Assembly (NCBI RefSeq): GCF_007752135.1
Contig: NZ_CP036298.1
Location: forward strand, 2,728,001 to 2,792,000
Length of the DNA: 64,000 nucleotides
Direction: 5' to 3'
Source of the DNA: Aureliella helgolandensis
GTDB taxonomy: Bacteria > Planctomycetota > Planctomycetia > Pirellulales > Pirellulaceae
Shown here: in pieces, positions 43,358 to 51,177 of the stretch
How positions within the stretch are numbered: position 1 is the stretch's first letter
Layout of the letters: every line of letters begins with the position of its first letter
The notes under the pieces: model-generated
What the model was told of the DNA's origin: nothing
The model's database searches: none
The model's input: the letters and a program-made list of their open reading frames with translations, nothing else
Made by a program: the position numbers and the translations under genes

Positions 43358-44557
43358 ATGAAAGAAACGCTCTCCATCAAGCAAGCCAGAAAGCTGGTTC
43401 TCCTATCCCAGGGGCTGCCGCCGACGAAGCAGGCCGGTTCTGCAATTGCAGCCACACTCTCGGCGATTGAACAGCTGGGCTATATCCAAATCGATACTAT
43501 CTCCGTCGTTCAGCGGGCTCATCATCACACCTTGTGGAATCGCAATCCACGCTACAAAGCTTCTCAGCTCGATCAGCTGCTTTCCGACAAGCAGGTTTTT
43601 GAGTACTGGTCCCATGCGGCCGCCTACCTGCCGATGCGAGATTACCGGTTTAGTCTGCCGCGTAAGCATGCGTTGGCAAGCGGTAAGCAACGGCACTGGT
43701 ATAAATGCGATAAGCGGATGCTGGATTTGGTGCTTAGACGCATTGCCAAGGAAGGTCCTTTGATGGCAAGGGATTTCGAGCACACGGGCAAAAGAATTGG
43801 TGAATGGAAATCAAAGCCTGCCAAACAGGCCCTGGAGTATCTGTTTATGCAGGGGGAGCTGATGGTCGCGACCCGTGTTAATTTCCATAAGGTGTATGAT
43901 CTTACGGAACGAGTATTGCCCGCAGGCCTGAACACGACTTTCCCCGCATCGGAGGAATACGCTCGATTTCTGATTGCACAGTATTTGCGTGCCAACGGTT
44001 TGGGACAGCCGGCCGAAATTGCCTATTTGCGGACCGAGACGAAACCGCTTGTTACCGAGGCCTTGGCAGACATGGTTTCTACGGGAGAACTGCTGCAGGT
44101 GGGGGTTGCCGGTAAGCCCTACTATGCTTTGCCAGCCTCCTTGGACCTGTTAAGCAAACCGTTGGCTCGCAGTAAACTGAAAATACTGTCGCCATTCGAC
44201 AATCTCGTCATTCAACGCCAGCGGATGAAGGGGCTGTTCGGATTCGATTACCTTATCGAGTGCTATGTGCCTGAGCCCAAGCGTCGATACGGATACTTTT
44301 CTCTGCCGATTCTATGGGATGGGAAGCTGGTCGCTCGGATGGACTGTAGAACCGACAGGAGTGATTCACTACTGCATCTCCAGCACCTTGCTCTGGAACC
44401 CGGCCTCTCCGGCACCGATGCAATGTTCCTCGCGCTGCGCAAGGAACTTCAACCCTTTCTGCAGTTCAATGACTGCGACGCGGTGCGGGTCCACAGGACC
44501 ACCCCGGCTAGCGCTAAACCGGAGTTGCAGAAGCTACTCAATACTTTTACACGCTGA
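43358..44557 (+). CDS. YcaQ/AlkZ-family DNA glycosylase (winged-helix, HTH_42)
   Basis: About 399 residues from ATG 43358, preferred over 43307 since the first helix (SIKQARKLVLLSQGL) follows directly. The active-site motif Q-(hydrophobic)-D is present as Q44-I45-D46 in GYIQIDTISVVQRAHHHTLW, the form seen in the YcaQ branch rather than the QxQ of AlkZ. Further landmarks are FEYWSHAAAYLPMRDYRF, the winged-helix region around LEYLFMQGELMVATR, and a C-terminal LSPFDNLVIQRQRMKGLFGFDY with RYGYFSLPILW. These enzymes unhook DNA interstrand crosslinks by base excision. Length is normal and motifs are intact. Confidence 0.88.
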   Translation: MKETLSIKQARKLVLLSQGLPPTKQAGSAIAATLSAIEQLGYIQIDTISVVQRAHHHTLWNRNPRYKASQLDQLLSDKQVFEYWSHAAAYLPMRDYRFSLPRKHALASGKQRHWYKCDKRMLDLVLRRIAKEGPLMARDFEHTGKRIGEWKSKPAKQALEYLFMQGELMVATRVNFHKVYDLTERVLPAGLNTTFPASEEYARFLIAQYLRANGLGQPAEIAYLRTETKPLVTEALADMVSTGELLQVGVAGKPYYALPASLDLLSKPLARSKLKILSPFDNLVIQRQRMKGLFGFDYLIECYVPEPKRRYGYFSLPILWDGKLVARMDCRTDRSDSLLHLQHLALEPGLSGTDAMFLALRKELQPFLQFNDCDAVRVHRTTPASAKPELQKLLNTFTR

Positions 44558-45021
44558 GGCGTCGTTGCAGAGTTTTTTTCGTTTTGAGGGGATCGCAGAT
44601 GCATTGGCATCTGCGGCCTCCTATTTCAACGATCCGTTCCTGGATTAACTGCTCGAACCGCTCCCCGACCTAAGAGAGTCGACTCAAAATCGATTGAGGG
44701 AGTGGCGGTTGTAAGACGTTCTTGGCGTCGCTGGTCAGCTAGGCCGCAATGCAAATAGATGCATCAGTTGGAAGTGAGGGGACAGCAGGAGGGCTCCGCC
44801 GTAGGTGGGTGAGCAGGCTACGGGGGGCGGGAGAGTGGGGAGTAGTCCGTGTGGTGGCGACTTGTGTTTCTTTGTGGAATGTTGCGGTTGGCGGCTGTAA
44901 ATGTGCTAGGCTGCCGTCGCTAAACGCAGACCGCTACATTGCTTTCGTCAACTGCAAAAGCAGCTCTATTGAGTGGTAGATCGGCCTGTACAATCCCAAC
45001 TGAAATGCATGAAACCTCGAT
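44558..45021. other. Intergenic, no gene supported
   Basis: About 460 bases with one marginal plus frame (44749-44979) that I do not believe. Low-complexity G-rich patches occur near 44800-44850. No hairpin or RNA gene recognised. Confidence 0.45.
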
Positions 45022-45261
45022 ATGGCTACCAGCACTCCGGAGCTGATCGCTCGTTTCTCTGCTAGGGATGAAAATGGAAACGAGTACGTTCTGATGCAAT
45101 ACGTGATGGTGACGCAAAGCGGTAGCAATCCGCCGACGCGCACCGAGTATATCCTGACCGATGACCGCCGCCTGGTGCGCTGGATTGCGGAAGGAGAGTA
45201 CCGGTTAGGCGACCAAGACGAAGAAACGAAGCTCTTTTCGAATGATCCCCAGGCTCCTTGA
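45022..45261 (+). CDS. Small hypothetical protein, module copy 2, gene A
   Basis: A 79-residue product from ATG 45022. It matches the gene at 12938 in three blocks: ARFSARDENGNEYVLMQYVM, TDDRRLVRWIAEGEYRLG and LFSNDPQAP. It lacks about nine residues of the variable centre. Followed after 109 bases by a relative of the other module's gene B. The pair repeats the gene order and spacing at 12938-13598. No domain recognised; small size, lack of signal and strong conservation of DRRLVRW suggest a cytosolic protein with a conserved contact surface. Confidence 0.75.
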   Translation: MATSTPELIARFSARDENGNEYVLMQYVMVTQSGSNPPTRTEYILTDDRRLVRWIAEGEYRLGDQDEETKLFSNDPQAP

Positions 45262-45370
45262 TTGCCCCATTTCGCGGGGAGATTTCTTGAGACGGGTTGT
45301 TTTAGCGGGAAGTGATAGTGCTGACTACTTTCCGTGTTCGCTCATGCCTCTAAGGTTGTCTGATTTCGAA

Positions 45371-45619
45371 ATGCCCGATACTATTCCGCGTTTGCTAGCT
45401 CGTTTTGAAGTCAAAGACAACAACGGAAACGACTACATCTTGTCGCACTATGTCACGTCTACCCAAGTGGGGATGAGCAAGGGAATGTATCGACGCGATC
45501 CGCTACAGTATTTTCTCACTGAAGATAGACAGCTTGTGCGTTGGGTTGCCGAAGGGCGGTTCGAGATTTGCAGCAACGCAAATACCGAGCTCTTTTCGAG
45601 CGATTACCAAGCTCCCTGA
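45371..45619 (+). CDS. Small hypothetical protein, module copy 2, gene B
   Basis: An 82-residue product from ATG 45371; the frame is open upstream to 45242, but similarity to the gene at 13338 begins at this ATG (MPDTIPRLLARF). It shares NNGNDYILSHYV, DRQLVRWVAEGRFEIC and LFSSDYQAP with that gene. The DNA just ahead of the start (GTTCGCT, CCTAAG) is also similar between the two loci, which indicates duplication of the whole cassette rather than of the genes alone. Function unknown. Confidence 0.75.
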   Translation: MPDTIPRLLARFEVKDNNGNDYILSHYVTSTQVGMSKGMYRRDPLQYFLTEDRQLVRWVAEGRFEICSNANTELFSSDYQAP

Positions 45620-45749
45620 CCAAGCGATGGCACGGCGCAAACACATTCAGGTTCGATTGAATCGAGAGGGGAAGGATCAAGGCGTTGAATGCCTCGTCCT
45701 CATCTAGCTTGCAGGCGGATACTGCGGCAAGATTCATGGTGAGGGGACG

Positions 45750-45809
45750 TTGTCGGTGTCCTAGTTGTCGGTGTCCTAGTTGTCGGTGTCCTAGTTGTCG
45801 GTGTCCTAG
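45750..45809. repeat. Tandem repeat, 15-bp unit, 4 perfect copies
   Basis: TTGTCGGTGTCCTAG four times without mismatch, then a partial TTGCCGG. Each unit has TAG in one plus frame; the minus strand is open and encodes Pro-Thr-Thr-Arg-Thr repeats. It occupies the gap after module copy 2; the rest of 45.6-46.2 kb holds no gene I can support. Confidence 0.95.
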
Positions 45810-46189
45810 TTGCCGGGCGCATCGGCACGCACTGGCGGCTGTATATCTCGTTGCTGTAAGGCGAAGTGCACTTCTTGCATCCAAATTGCGAAACCGTTAA
45901 TCTTGGAAGCGGTGTGAGCAATTCAACGGAAGGTGGCGGCTATGAGGAACGAGCGGATTGCGAGTTCTTGCATAGGCCCAATACGCGCCAAACGCGATCC
46001 CTGTCGTCGTCGCGGACTTTCTGTTTTGCTGGTACGCCTAGGAGGGGGGGCGTGGCTTGCCGTCAGAGCACCTTGCCGTCATAGCACATAGGGTTGCATC
46101 CGGATTCGCGTCGGTCACCCACTTGCAACCGCTGCTGTACGGCTGGAGTTTCATTTCGCAGATCCTAAGCTATTGAGCGGCTTCCAAAA

Positions 46190-46528
46190 TTGAACCCCTA
46201 CGATACTCCGAAATCCAGCGCTCAAGTCCGTCCTCGGAAAGTGCGTTGGTGGTTAGTCTTGCTGTGGTTGGTCTACCTGCTTCCGGCGATGCTGCTTTCG
46301 GTTCTGTTGTTGATGACAGCAGCCAGAGAATTGTCATATTTGGGTGGTGAGTGGCTGACTTGGTCGCCCGGTGAAATTTCACGGCGCTGGCTCTCTCAAT
46401 TTGCCGCGGGCACAGTATCGGTAGTGCTCATATTAGCCGTCGGTCTCTTGGTTGTGCTGTCGAGAAACAGGGCCGCGGTTCTCCTCGCGACGATCGATGC
46501 CGTAATCCTGGCAATTTATATTTACTGA
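46190..46528 (+). CDS. Three-pass membrane protein with planctomycete MNPYxxP N-terminus
   Basis: A 112-residue product from TTG 46190. The start is accepted because it yields MNPYDTPKSSA, an N-terminal pattern I recall from many planctomycete membrane proteins. Three hydrophobic segments follow: LVLLWLVYLLPAMLLSVLLL, TVSVVLILAVGLLVVL and VLLATIDAVILAIYI. No catalytic motif or named family. Probably an inner-membrane protein of unknown role. Confidence 0.65.
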   Translation: MNPYDTPKSSAQVRPRKVRWWLVLLWLVYLLPAMLLSVLLLMTAARELSYLGGEWLTWSPGEISRRWLSQFAAGTVSVVLILAVGLLVVLSRNRAAVLLATIDAVILAIYIY

Positions 46529-46538
46529 AGACTCGACC

Positions 46539-47165
46539 TTGGTGGCGGGGGCTCCCTTAAGAGAGAAATCCTTTCACGAAATTGTTGGGCTTTACGTCCG
46601 TAAGAGCGGAATAAAGCTATCGATTTCTCTGGTGGACAATAGGAATGGTGAACGTTTCGTTCGATTCGTGGAGCGTGTGGAGCAGACGATGGTCGCTTAC
46701 GGTCGCAGCGTCAAATACTATGATATCGTTTCCGAACATCTGTTCCTTCGCCTTGCCAACGGACTGTTGGTCGTGACGATGAAGCCCAAAGAGGGGGCTG
46801 ATCCACGCGCAGGTCAACCATTGACTGGAGCAGTCCGCCGGTACGGGATTGGCCGGAGGGAGATTGCCGCCTATTTCCTGGACGCCAACAGGGACGCCCC
46901 GGGAGATTTTGCGTGGGTGTCCCAAAGTAGATGGAAGCGTAATGCCGCCCAACAGAGCGACCAATGCGGTCGCTTGTTGTCTGCGGTTGGCCACTGTATG
47001 GGGGGCGCGCTGACAGCAAGGTGCTCGGACAGCGGACGGAGATCGAGAGCGACGTTGGCAGCAGGGGCCTCAGCCTTGTGTGGAGCGAGGGTTTTCATTA
47101 AGTATCCCTTTTTAGGAAGGCGACCGGATGGCAGACATACCCCTCCCGGTGGTGTTACAGGGTAG
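46539..47165 (+). CDS. Doubtful hypothetical ORF, only N-terminal half protein-like
   Basis: A 208-codon frame from GTG 46539. Residues about 20-110 (LYVRKSGIKLSISLVDNRNG, RFVRFVERVEQTMVAYGRS, HLFLRLANGLLVVTMKP) read like a real protein, while the remainder is low-complexity and overlaps the next gene. A minus-strand frame also occupies part of the interval, with a plausible AGGGA start site at 47098. I suspect a decayed gene. No family recognised. Confidence 0.3.
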   Translation: MVAGAPLREKSFHEIVGLYVRKSGIKLSISLVDNRNGERFVRFVERVEQTMVAYGRSVKYYDIVSEHLFLRLANGLLVVTMKPKEGADPRAGQPLTGAVRRYGIGRREIAAYFLDANRDAPGDFAWVSQSRWKRNAAQQSDQCGRLLSAVGHCMGGALTARCSDSGRRSRATLAAGASALCGARVFIKYPFLGRRPDGRHTPPGGVTG

Positions 47166-47337
47166 CCGCTGTCTTGGCTGCAAGTACCGGCGGTTGATCA
47201 CTAGTGGAAGTGGCTCCGTTTTTTTGCTCTGTCAGTATGGTTTGGTCGAAGAATCGTGGCCTAAATACCCTTCTCAGCCAGTTGCTGAGTGTCGGCACTT
47301 CCAAGAAGCTCGAATTGCGACCAAACTAGGTGAATGA
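47128..47337 (+). CDS. Small Cys-rich hypothetical protein coupled to rlmN
   Basis: A 69-residue product from ATG 47128. Four cysteines in a CLGCKYR ... LLCQYG ... AECRHF arrangement suggest a small zinc or iron-sulfur site. Its stop overlaps the rlmN start as ATGA, so the two genes are translationally coupled and the small protein may act with the radical-SAM enzyme; that is inference. AGGAAGGCG lies a few bases upstream of the start, a good ribosome binding site. I do not know a named family. Confidence 0.65.
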   Translation: MADIPLPVVLQGSRCLGCKYRRLITSGSGSVFLLCQYGLVEESWPKYPSQPVAECRHFQEARIATKLGE

Positions 47338-48401
47338 AAACACCAATCTGCAATAGCGACGCGCGCCCTCACATCCTCGATCTCCAAACCTCGGAGCTGA
47401 AGAGCTGGTTGACCGAGCGCGGTTATCCCGGGTTTCGCACCGACCAAATCCAAGGGTGGCTGTTAACAAGGCGGGCGGAATCGTTTGATTCGATGAGCGA
47501 TTTGCCTAAGAAGTTGCGGACGGAGCTTGAGAGCTCGTTTCGTCTGTGGACGGCTTCCGTCGACGCCCACCAGACTGCGGACGATGGAACCGAAAAGCTG
47601 CTTTTGAAGCTCTCCGATGGTGGGAAAATCGAATGCGTGTTGCTGCGTGAGGAGGGCCGCAGGTCTATTTGCGTTAGCAGCCAAGTGGGCTGTGCGATGG
47701 GCTGCGTCTTCTGTGCCAGCGGTCTGGATGGCGTCGATCGCAATTTGTCCCGCGGAGAGATCTTGGAGCAGATGTTGCGGCTGCAACGCTTGCTGCCCGA
47801 GCAAGAGAGATTGAGCCACATTGTGATGATGGGCATGGGAGAGCCACTCGCGAATCTTGACTCGGTCCTAGGAGCATTGGAGGTCGCCAAGGATGCTAAA
47901 GGGCTGGGGATTAGTCCACGCCGCATTACGATCAGTACGGTGGGACTACCGGCTTCCATTGACCGATTGGCCAAGTACTCAACTCCCTTTCATTTAGCCA
48001 TTAGCTTGCATGCCCCGAACAATGCCTTGCGTGACCGCTTGGTTCCGGTGAATGCCAAGATCGGCATAGACGATATCCTGGCTGCATCCGATCGCTATTT
48101 TGAGGCCACCGGACGCAGGTTGACGTTCGAGTACGTGTTACTGGATGGCATTAACGACTCGCTGGAATGCGCTCAACAGTTGGTCCAATTGCTGCGGGGC
48201 CGCATCAGCATGCTCAACGTAATCCCGTACAATCCTGTCGCTGGTCTGCCTTACGCGACGCCGTCCGGAGAGGCGATTCACGCGTTCCGCAACTATCTGG
48301 TGGACGGAGGAATCAACGTGATGTTTCGCCAACGCAAAGGGGATGGTATCGATGCTGCCTGTGGGCAGCTGCGACGCAATCGGGAGAAGATCGCTGAGTA
48401 A
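47334..48401 (+). CDS. rlmN: Dual-specificity 23S rRNA/tRNA methyltransferase RlmN
   Basis: A 355-residue radical-SAM enzyme that methylates C2 of adenine 2503 in 23S rRNA and A37 of some tRNAs. The 4Fe-4S cluster is bound by C120, C124 and C127 (CAMGCVFC). Further landmarks: MMGMGEPLANLDSV, the SAM-contact ISTVGLP, SLHAPNNALRDRLVPVN, and near the C-terminus DGIDAACGQL, in which Cys343 corresponds to the mono-methylated catalytic cysteine of the family. Length normal. It begins inside the stop of a small Cys-rich gene and converges on ispD with only four bases between. Confidence 0.96.
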   Translation: MKTPICNSDARPHILDLQTSELKSWLTERGYPGFRTDQIQGWLLTRRAESFDSMSDLPKKLRTELESSFRLWTASVDAHQTADDGTEKLLLKLSDGGKIECVLLREEGRRSICVSSQVGCAMGCVFCASGLDGVDRNLSRGEILEQMLRLQRLLPEQERLSHIVMMGMGEPLANLDSVLGALEVAKDAKGLGISPRRITISTVGLPASIDRLAKYSTPFHLAISLHAPNNALRDRLVPVNAKIGIDDILAASDRYFEATGRRLTFEYVLLDGINDSLECAQQLVQLLRGRISMLNVIPYNPVAGLPYATPSGEAIHAFRNYLVDGGINVMFRQRKGDGIDAACGQLRRNREKIAE

Positions 48402-48405
48402 GCGG

Positions 48406-49098
48406 TCAGCTCGTGCGACTTTGGAGTGTGAATTCAACGAAGAGGAGATCTGCCTGCGTAGTGACTTTGATATTCTGCGGGCTATCTTCCACAATGGTAA
48501 CGGGGTATCCGGTGGCTTCCAAGATCGATGCGTCATCGGTTGCCAAACTCGGATTGGAGTGTTCGGCATAGGCCCCTTCTAGCACCGTTCGGCGAAAGAC
48601 CTGAGGTGTTTGCGCGAGCCAGAGTTGGTCGCGAGGAACGGTTTCTACGATGCATCCGCGTGCATCGGCGCGTTTGAGCGTCGAGCTACAGGGAATGGCT
48701 AAGATGGCTGCATCGCTGGCTTCTGCGGCAGCAAAGACTCGGTCGATCGAGGAGTCCAGCACGCAGGGACGGGCGGCATCGTGGATTGCCACAAAGGGAA
48801 TGTCGGCCCGGACGGCGGCGAGTCCTTTCAGCACGCTGTCGGCACGTTGTGCGCCTCCAAGGACAACCTGCACACCGAGTCTTGCGGCCATGGCAGCTTG
48901 CTGCTGCTGGAACATGTCTTGGTCCTCTGCCGCAATCACCAGTATCAATTGTGCGACATCGGCACGCTTGGCGAAGGCATGAGCCGCATGCATCCACATG
49001 GGCTGGGAATCGACGTTCGTGAACACCTTCTTCTGGTCGGGAGAAGCAAAGCGGCTGCTTTTACCGGCGGCAGCTAAGATGACAGCAAAAGCGTTCAA
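48406..49098 (-). CDS. ispD: 2-C-methyl-D-erythritol 4-phosphate cytidylyltransferase
   Basis: A 230-residue enzyme of the MEP isoprenoid pathway that joins CTP and MEP to give CDP-methylerythritol. Seen: N-terminal AVILAAAGKSSRF, the CTP-binding loop, then GGAQRADSVLKGL, FVAIHDAARPCV, and the C-terminal block QTPQVFRRTVLEGAY with LATDDASILEATGYPV and NIKVTTQADL. All family signatures are intact. No ispF follows. It converges on rlmN with no room for a terminator; overlapping ends may cause transcript interference. Confidence 0.95.
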   Translation of the reverse strand: MNAFAVILAAAGKSSRFASPDQKKVFTNVDSQPMWMHAAHAFAKRADVAQLILVIAAEDQDMFQQQQAAMAARLGVQVVLGGAQRADSVLKGLAAVRADIPFVAIHDAARPCVLDSSIDRVFAAAEASDAAILAIPCSSTLKRADARGCIVETVPRDQLWLAQTPQVFRRTVLEGAYAEHSNPSLATDDASILEATGYPVTIVEDSPQNIKVTTQADLLFVEFTLQSRTS

Positions 49099-49361
49099 TT
49101 TTATGTGCCTCGCAAGATGGGCGTGCGTCTAGTAATAGTTCTCCGAGCGTGCGAACGCCGTTGGGGTGATTGGCATCCGCCCTTTTTTCTACTTAACCCA
49201 TGAATCTGGCAGAGCAGGGTAAAAGTGTAAGCTATTTTTGGGGGTTAGTGCTCCGTTACTGCCTGACTTTGGGGTTCGGCGAATTTGTAGAGTACTCGTG
49301 TTCTCTGCAAATTCTTGACGACGTGCCCAGACCCTCCAGATTTGCCCATGTGGAATAGCTC

Positions 49362-51137
49362 ATGCAATCGGTAGATTCGGCATCTCAGCCACTGTTACCC
49401 GAAGCAGCGTTGGCTTCGCGGCTTCTATTCGCTCCGCAGTTGCCCACTGCGCCGCTCAAATGGCTTGCAGCGCCCCGTTCCGTACCGGCGGCTTCCAGGC
49501 CTCCGTCGGAGCTGCAGCAAGTGCTCGATGAGATTTTTACTCCCCTCCAATCCCTAGCCTCCAAGTGGCAGAAGAGAGAAGTGGAGTCTGCGTCGGAGTG
49601 GTTTGCCCAAACTCTGGAAATACTCGACTCGCAGGATTTGGCGCAGGACCGCGCCTTCAAGTCGCGACTGATCCTCAGCTGTCTACTGCCAATTTACCGC
49701 GGGCTTTCGGCGAGCAGTCTAACCGAATGCATGGAGCAAAGTCGTTTTCGCCTATCAGAGGCATGGGTCGTAGGAGGTTTGAGCCTTGAATTCGGTGCCG
49801 ATCTCACCTCGGTTTTGGAACGCTGCGAACGATTGAATCACTCGCCAGAGGAAGTTTTGGAAGAGCAGCTCCAAATTGATCTGAGTACCCTGACGCAACT
49901 GACTTTGGCTGCATGGCAAAATTTTGATCCCGATGGGAGCGAAATTAGTAGCGAAACAAAATTACTGTTGCTGAGTGCTGATCCCAAGGATTATTCGGAC
50001 TTTACGCCAGAATGGGCCAAATTGTCCGTGTTATGGCGCATCGCCAACGATCTCGTCGAGGGACTTCCTGAGATGGTCCTGCCACGATCCTGGATTGATG
50101 TCGATGTGCAGTGGGAGTTAGTGGTCGAGCACTGGGAGCGAATCGACGCTATCCTCCATAAGGCGGCTGGTGAAATGGGCGGTTCCTCTCAGCCGGCAGG
50201 GATTGCTGGCGGCGAGGTGGAATCCTCCAGCGAAGACGCGGCAGAGGAACAAACGGATCCGGCAGGCGAAGACGGCCTCCCTCGGGATGAGCAAGTGCAA
50301 GCCGGCCTCCTTCGGGATGAGCAAGAGAAAGGGGTGCGAATTGATTCGGGGACGGTCGTATCCGATGAAGGCTCCACGCAACCGACGCGTGCATCGCATC
50401 TGAGTTGTGTGGATGGTGGAAGTTCGGAAGAGCCGGTAATTGCCGTCGATCCCCCGATTGGAACGCCTGAAGTGATTGCCCATGTGCAGAATACGATCGC
50501 TACGCTCAAGGAGCTCGCAGATCTGAATGCAGAAGAGCTGGACGGGCCGCTGGACGGGCGGCGTGCGGATTCAATGTCTGCACCCAGCAGGCCAGATCCC
50601 AAGCTCATCATCTCCGAAATTCGTTCGCACAATGATCCCATTTTTGTCAGTGTCATCCAGCGGCAGATTGCACTGTGCCACAACGAAGATCGGTCGATCT
50701 CCCTAGCCTCGATCGTGGTGACTCCGGAGAATGCAGCGGACCAGTGCGACGCTTGTCGACTTTTAGAAAATGGACTGGCTATTTGGCAGCAGAGGCTCGC
50801 GCGGTGGGTGGTAGATCACCCCAGCGTGATTCAGCCTAAACTATTTCGCAGTACCGAAGGCGAGTTGATTCTGTGTCTTTTGGATATCGAACGCAGTGAA
50901 TGCACCGCGATGCTTCGGCAAGGGTTGATGGAAATTTTAACGGGCAAGCGATTGGATTCGACCGCTGGGACACTTGCAAGAGTCCCGGTCCCGGCCAAGT
51001 TTCATGTTGGAATCTCCACGAAGTCCTGTCCTGGTAGAGCATTTTCTCCGGAGCAAATCATTGCGCCCTGCCGGACGTGTCTCGACGCGGCGAAGCAGTT
51101 TGGTTCGGCTTCGATCAAGAGCATTGAAGTTTACTGA
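49362..51137 (+). CDS. Large hypothetical with HDOD-like N-terminus and degenerate GGDEF-like C-terminus
   Basis: A 591-residue product from ATG 49362. The N-terminal half, LILSCLLPIYRGLSASSLTE to SFEFGADL-like text and CERLNHSPEEVLEEQL, is helical and has the rhythm of HDOD domains. A middle linker (about 270-390) is acidic and Ser/Gly-rich and contains two near-identical GLPRDEQ/GLLRDEQ blocks from a 33-base direct repeat. The C-terminal part (SVIQRQIALCHNEDRSISLA, ELILCLLDIERSECTAML, KFHVGISTKSCPG, CLDAAKQFGSASIKSIEVY) follows the strand-helix order of GGDEF domains but lacks the GGDEF signature. If correct, it is a non-catalytic signalling protein. Assignment is by pattern only. Confidence 0.55.
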   Translation: MQSVDSASQPLLPEAALASRLLFAPQLPTAPLKWLAAPRSVPAASRPPSELQQVLDEIFTPLQSLASKWQKREVESASEWFAQTLEILDSQDLAQDRAFKSRLILSCLLPIYRGLSASSLTECMEQSRFRLSEAWVVGGLSLEFGADLTSVLERCERLNHSPEEVLEEQLQIDLSTLTQLTLAAWQNFDPDGSEISSETKLLLLSADPKDYSDFTPEWAKLSVLWRIANDLVEGLPEMVLPRSWIDVDVQWELVVEHWERIDAILHKAAGEMGGSSQPAGIAGGEVESSSEDAAEEQTDPAGEDGLPRDEQVQAGLLRDEQEKGVRIDSGTVVSDEGSTQPTRASHLSCVDGGSSEEPVIAVDPPIGTPEVIAHVQNTIATLKELADLNAEELDGPLDGRRADSMSAPSRPDPKLIISEIRSHNDPIFVSVIQRQIALCHNEDRSISLASIVVTPENAADQCDACRLLENGLAIWQQRLARWVVDHPSVIQPKLFRSTEGELILCLLDIERSECTAMLRQGLMEILTGKRLDSTAGTLARVPVPAKFHVGISTKSCPGRAFSPEQIIAPCRTCLDAAKQFGSASIKSIEVY

Positions 51138-51177
51138 ACACTGCCTAGGAGGCCGCACCATCGAAGAGCTTCAGCGT

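Noticed and set aside
46617-47098. Two minus-strand frames opposite the doubtful ORF at 46539
   Set aside because: One has a decent AGGGA start signal, but the sequence changes character and no joined reading gives a convincing protein. Left as unresolved rather than annotated.
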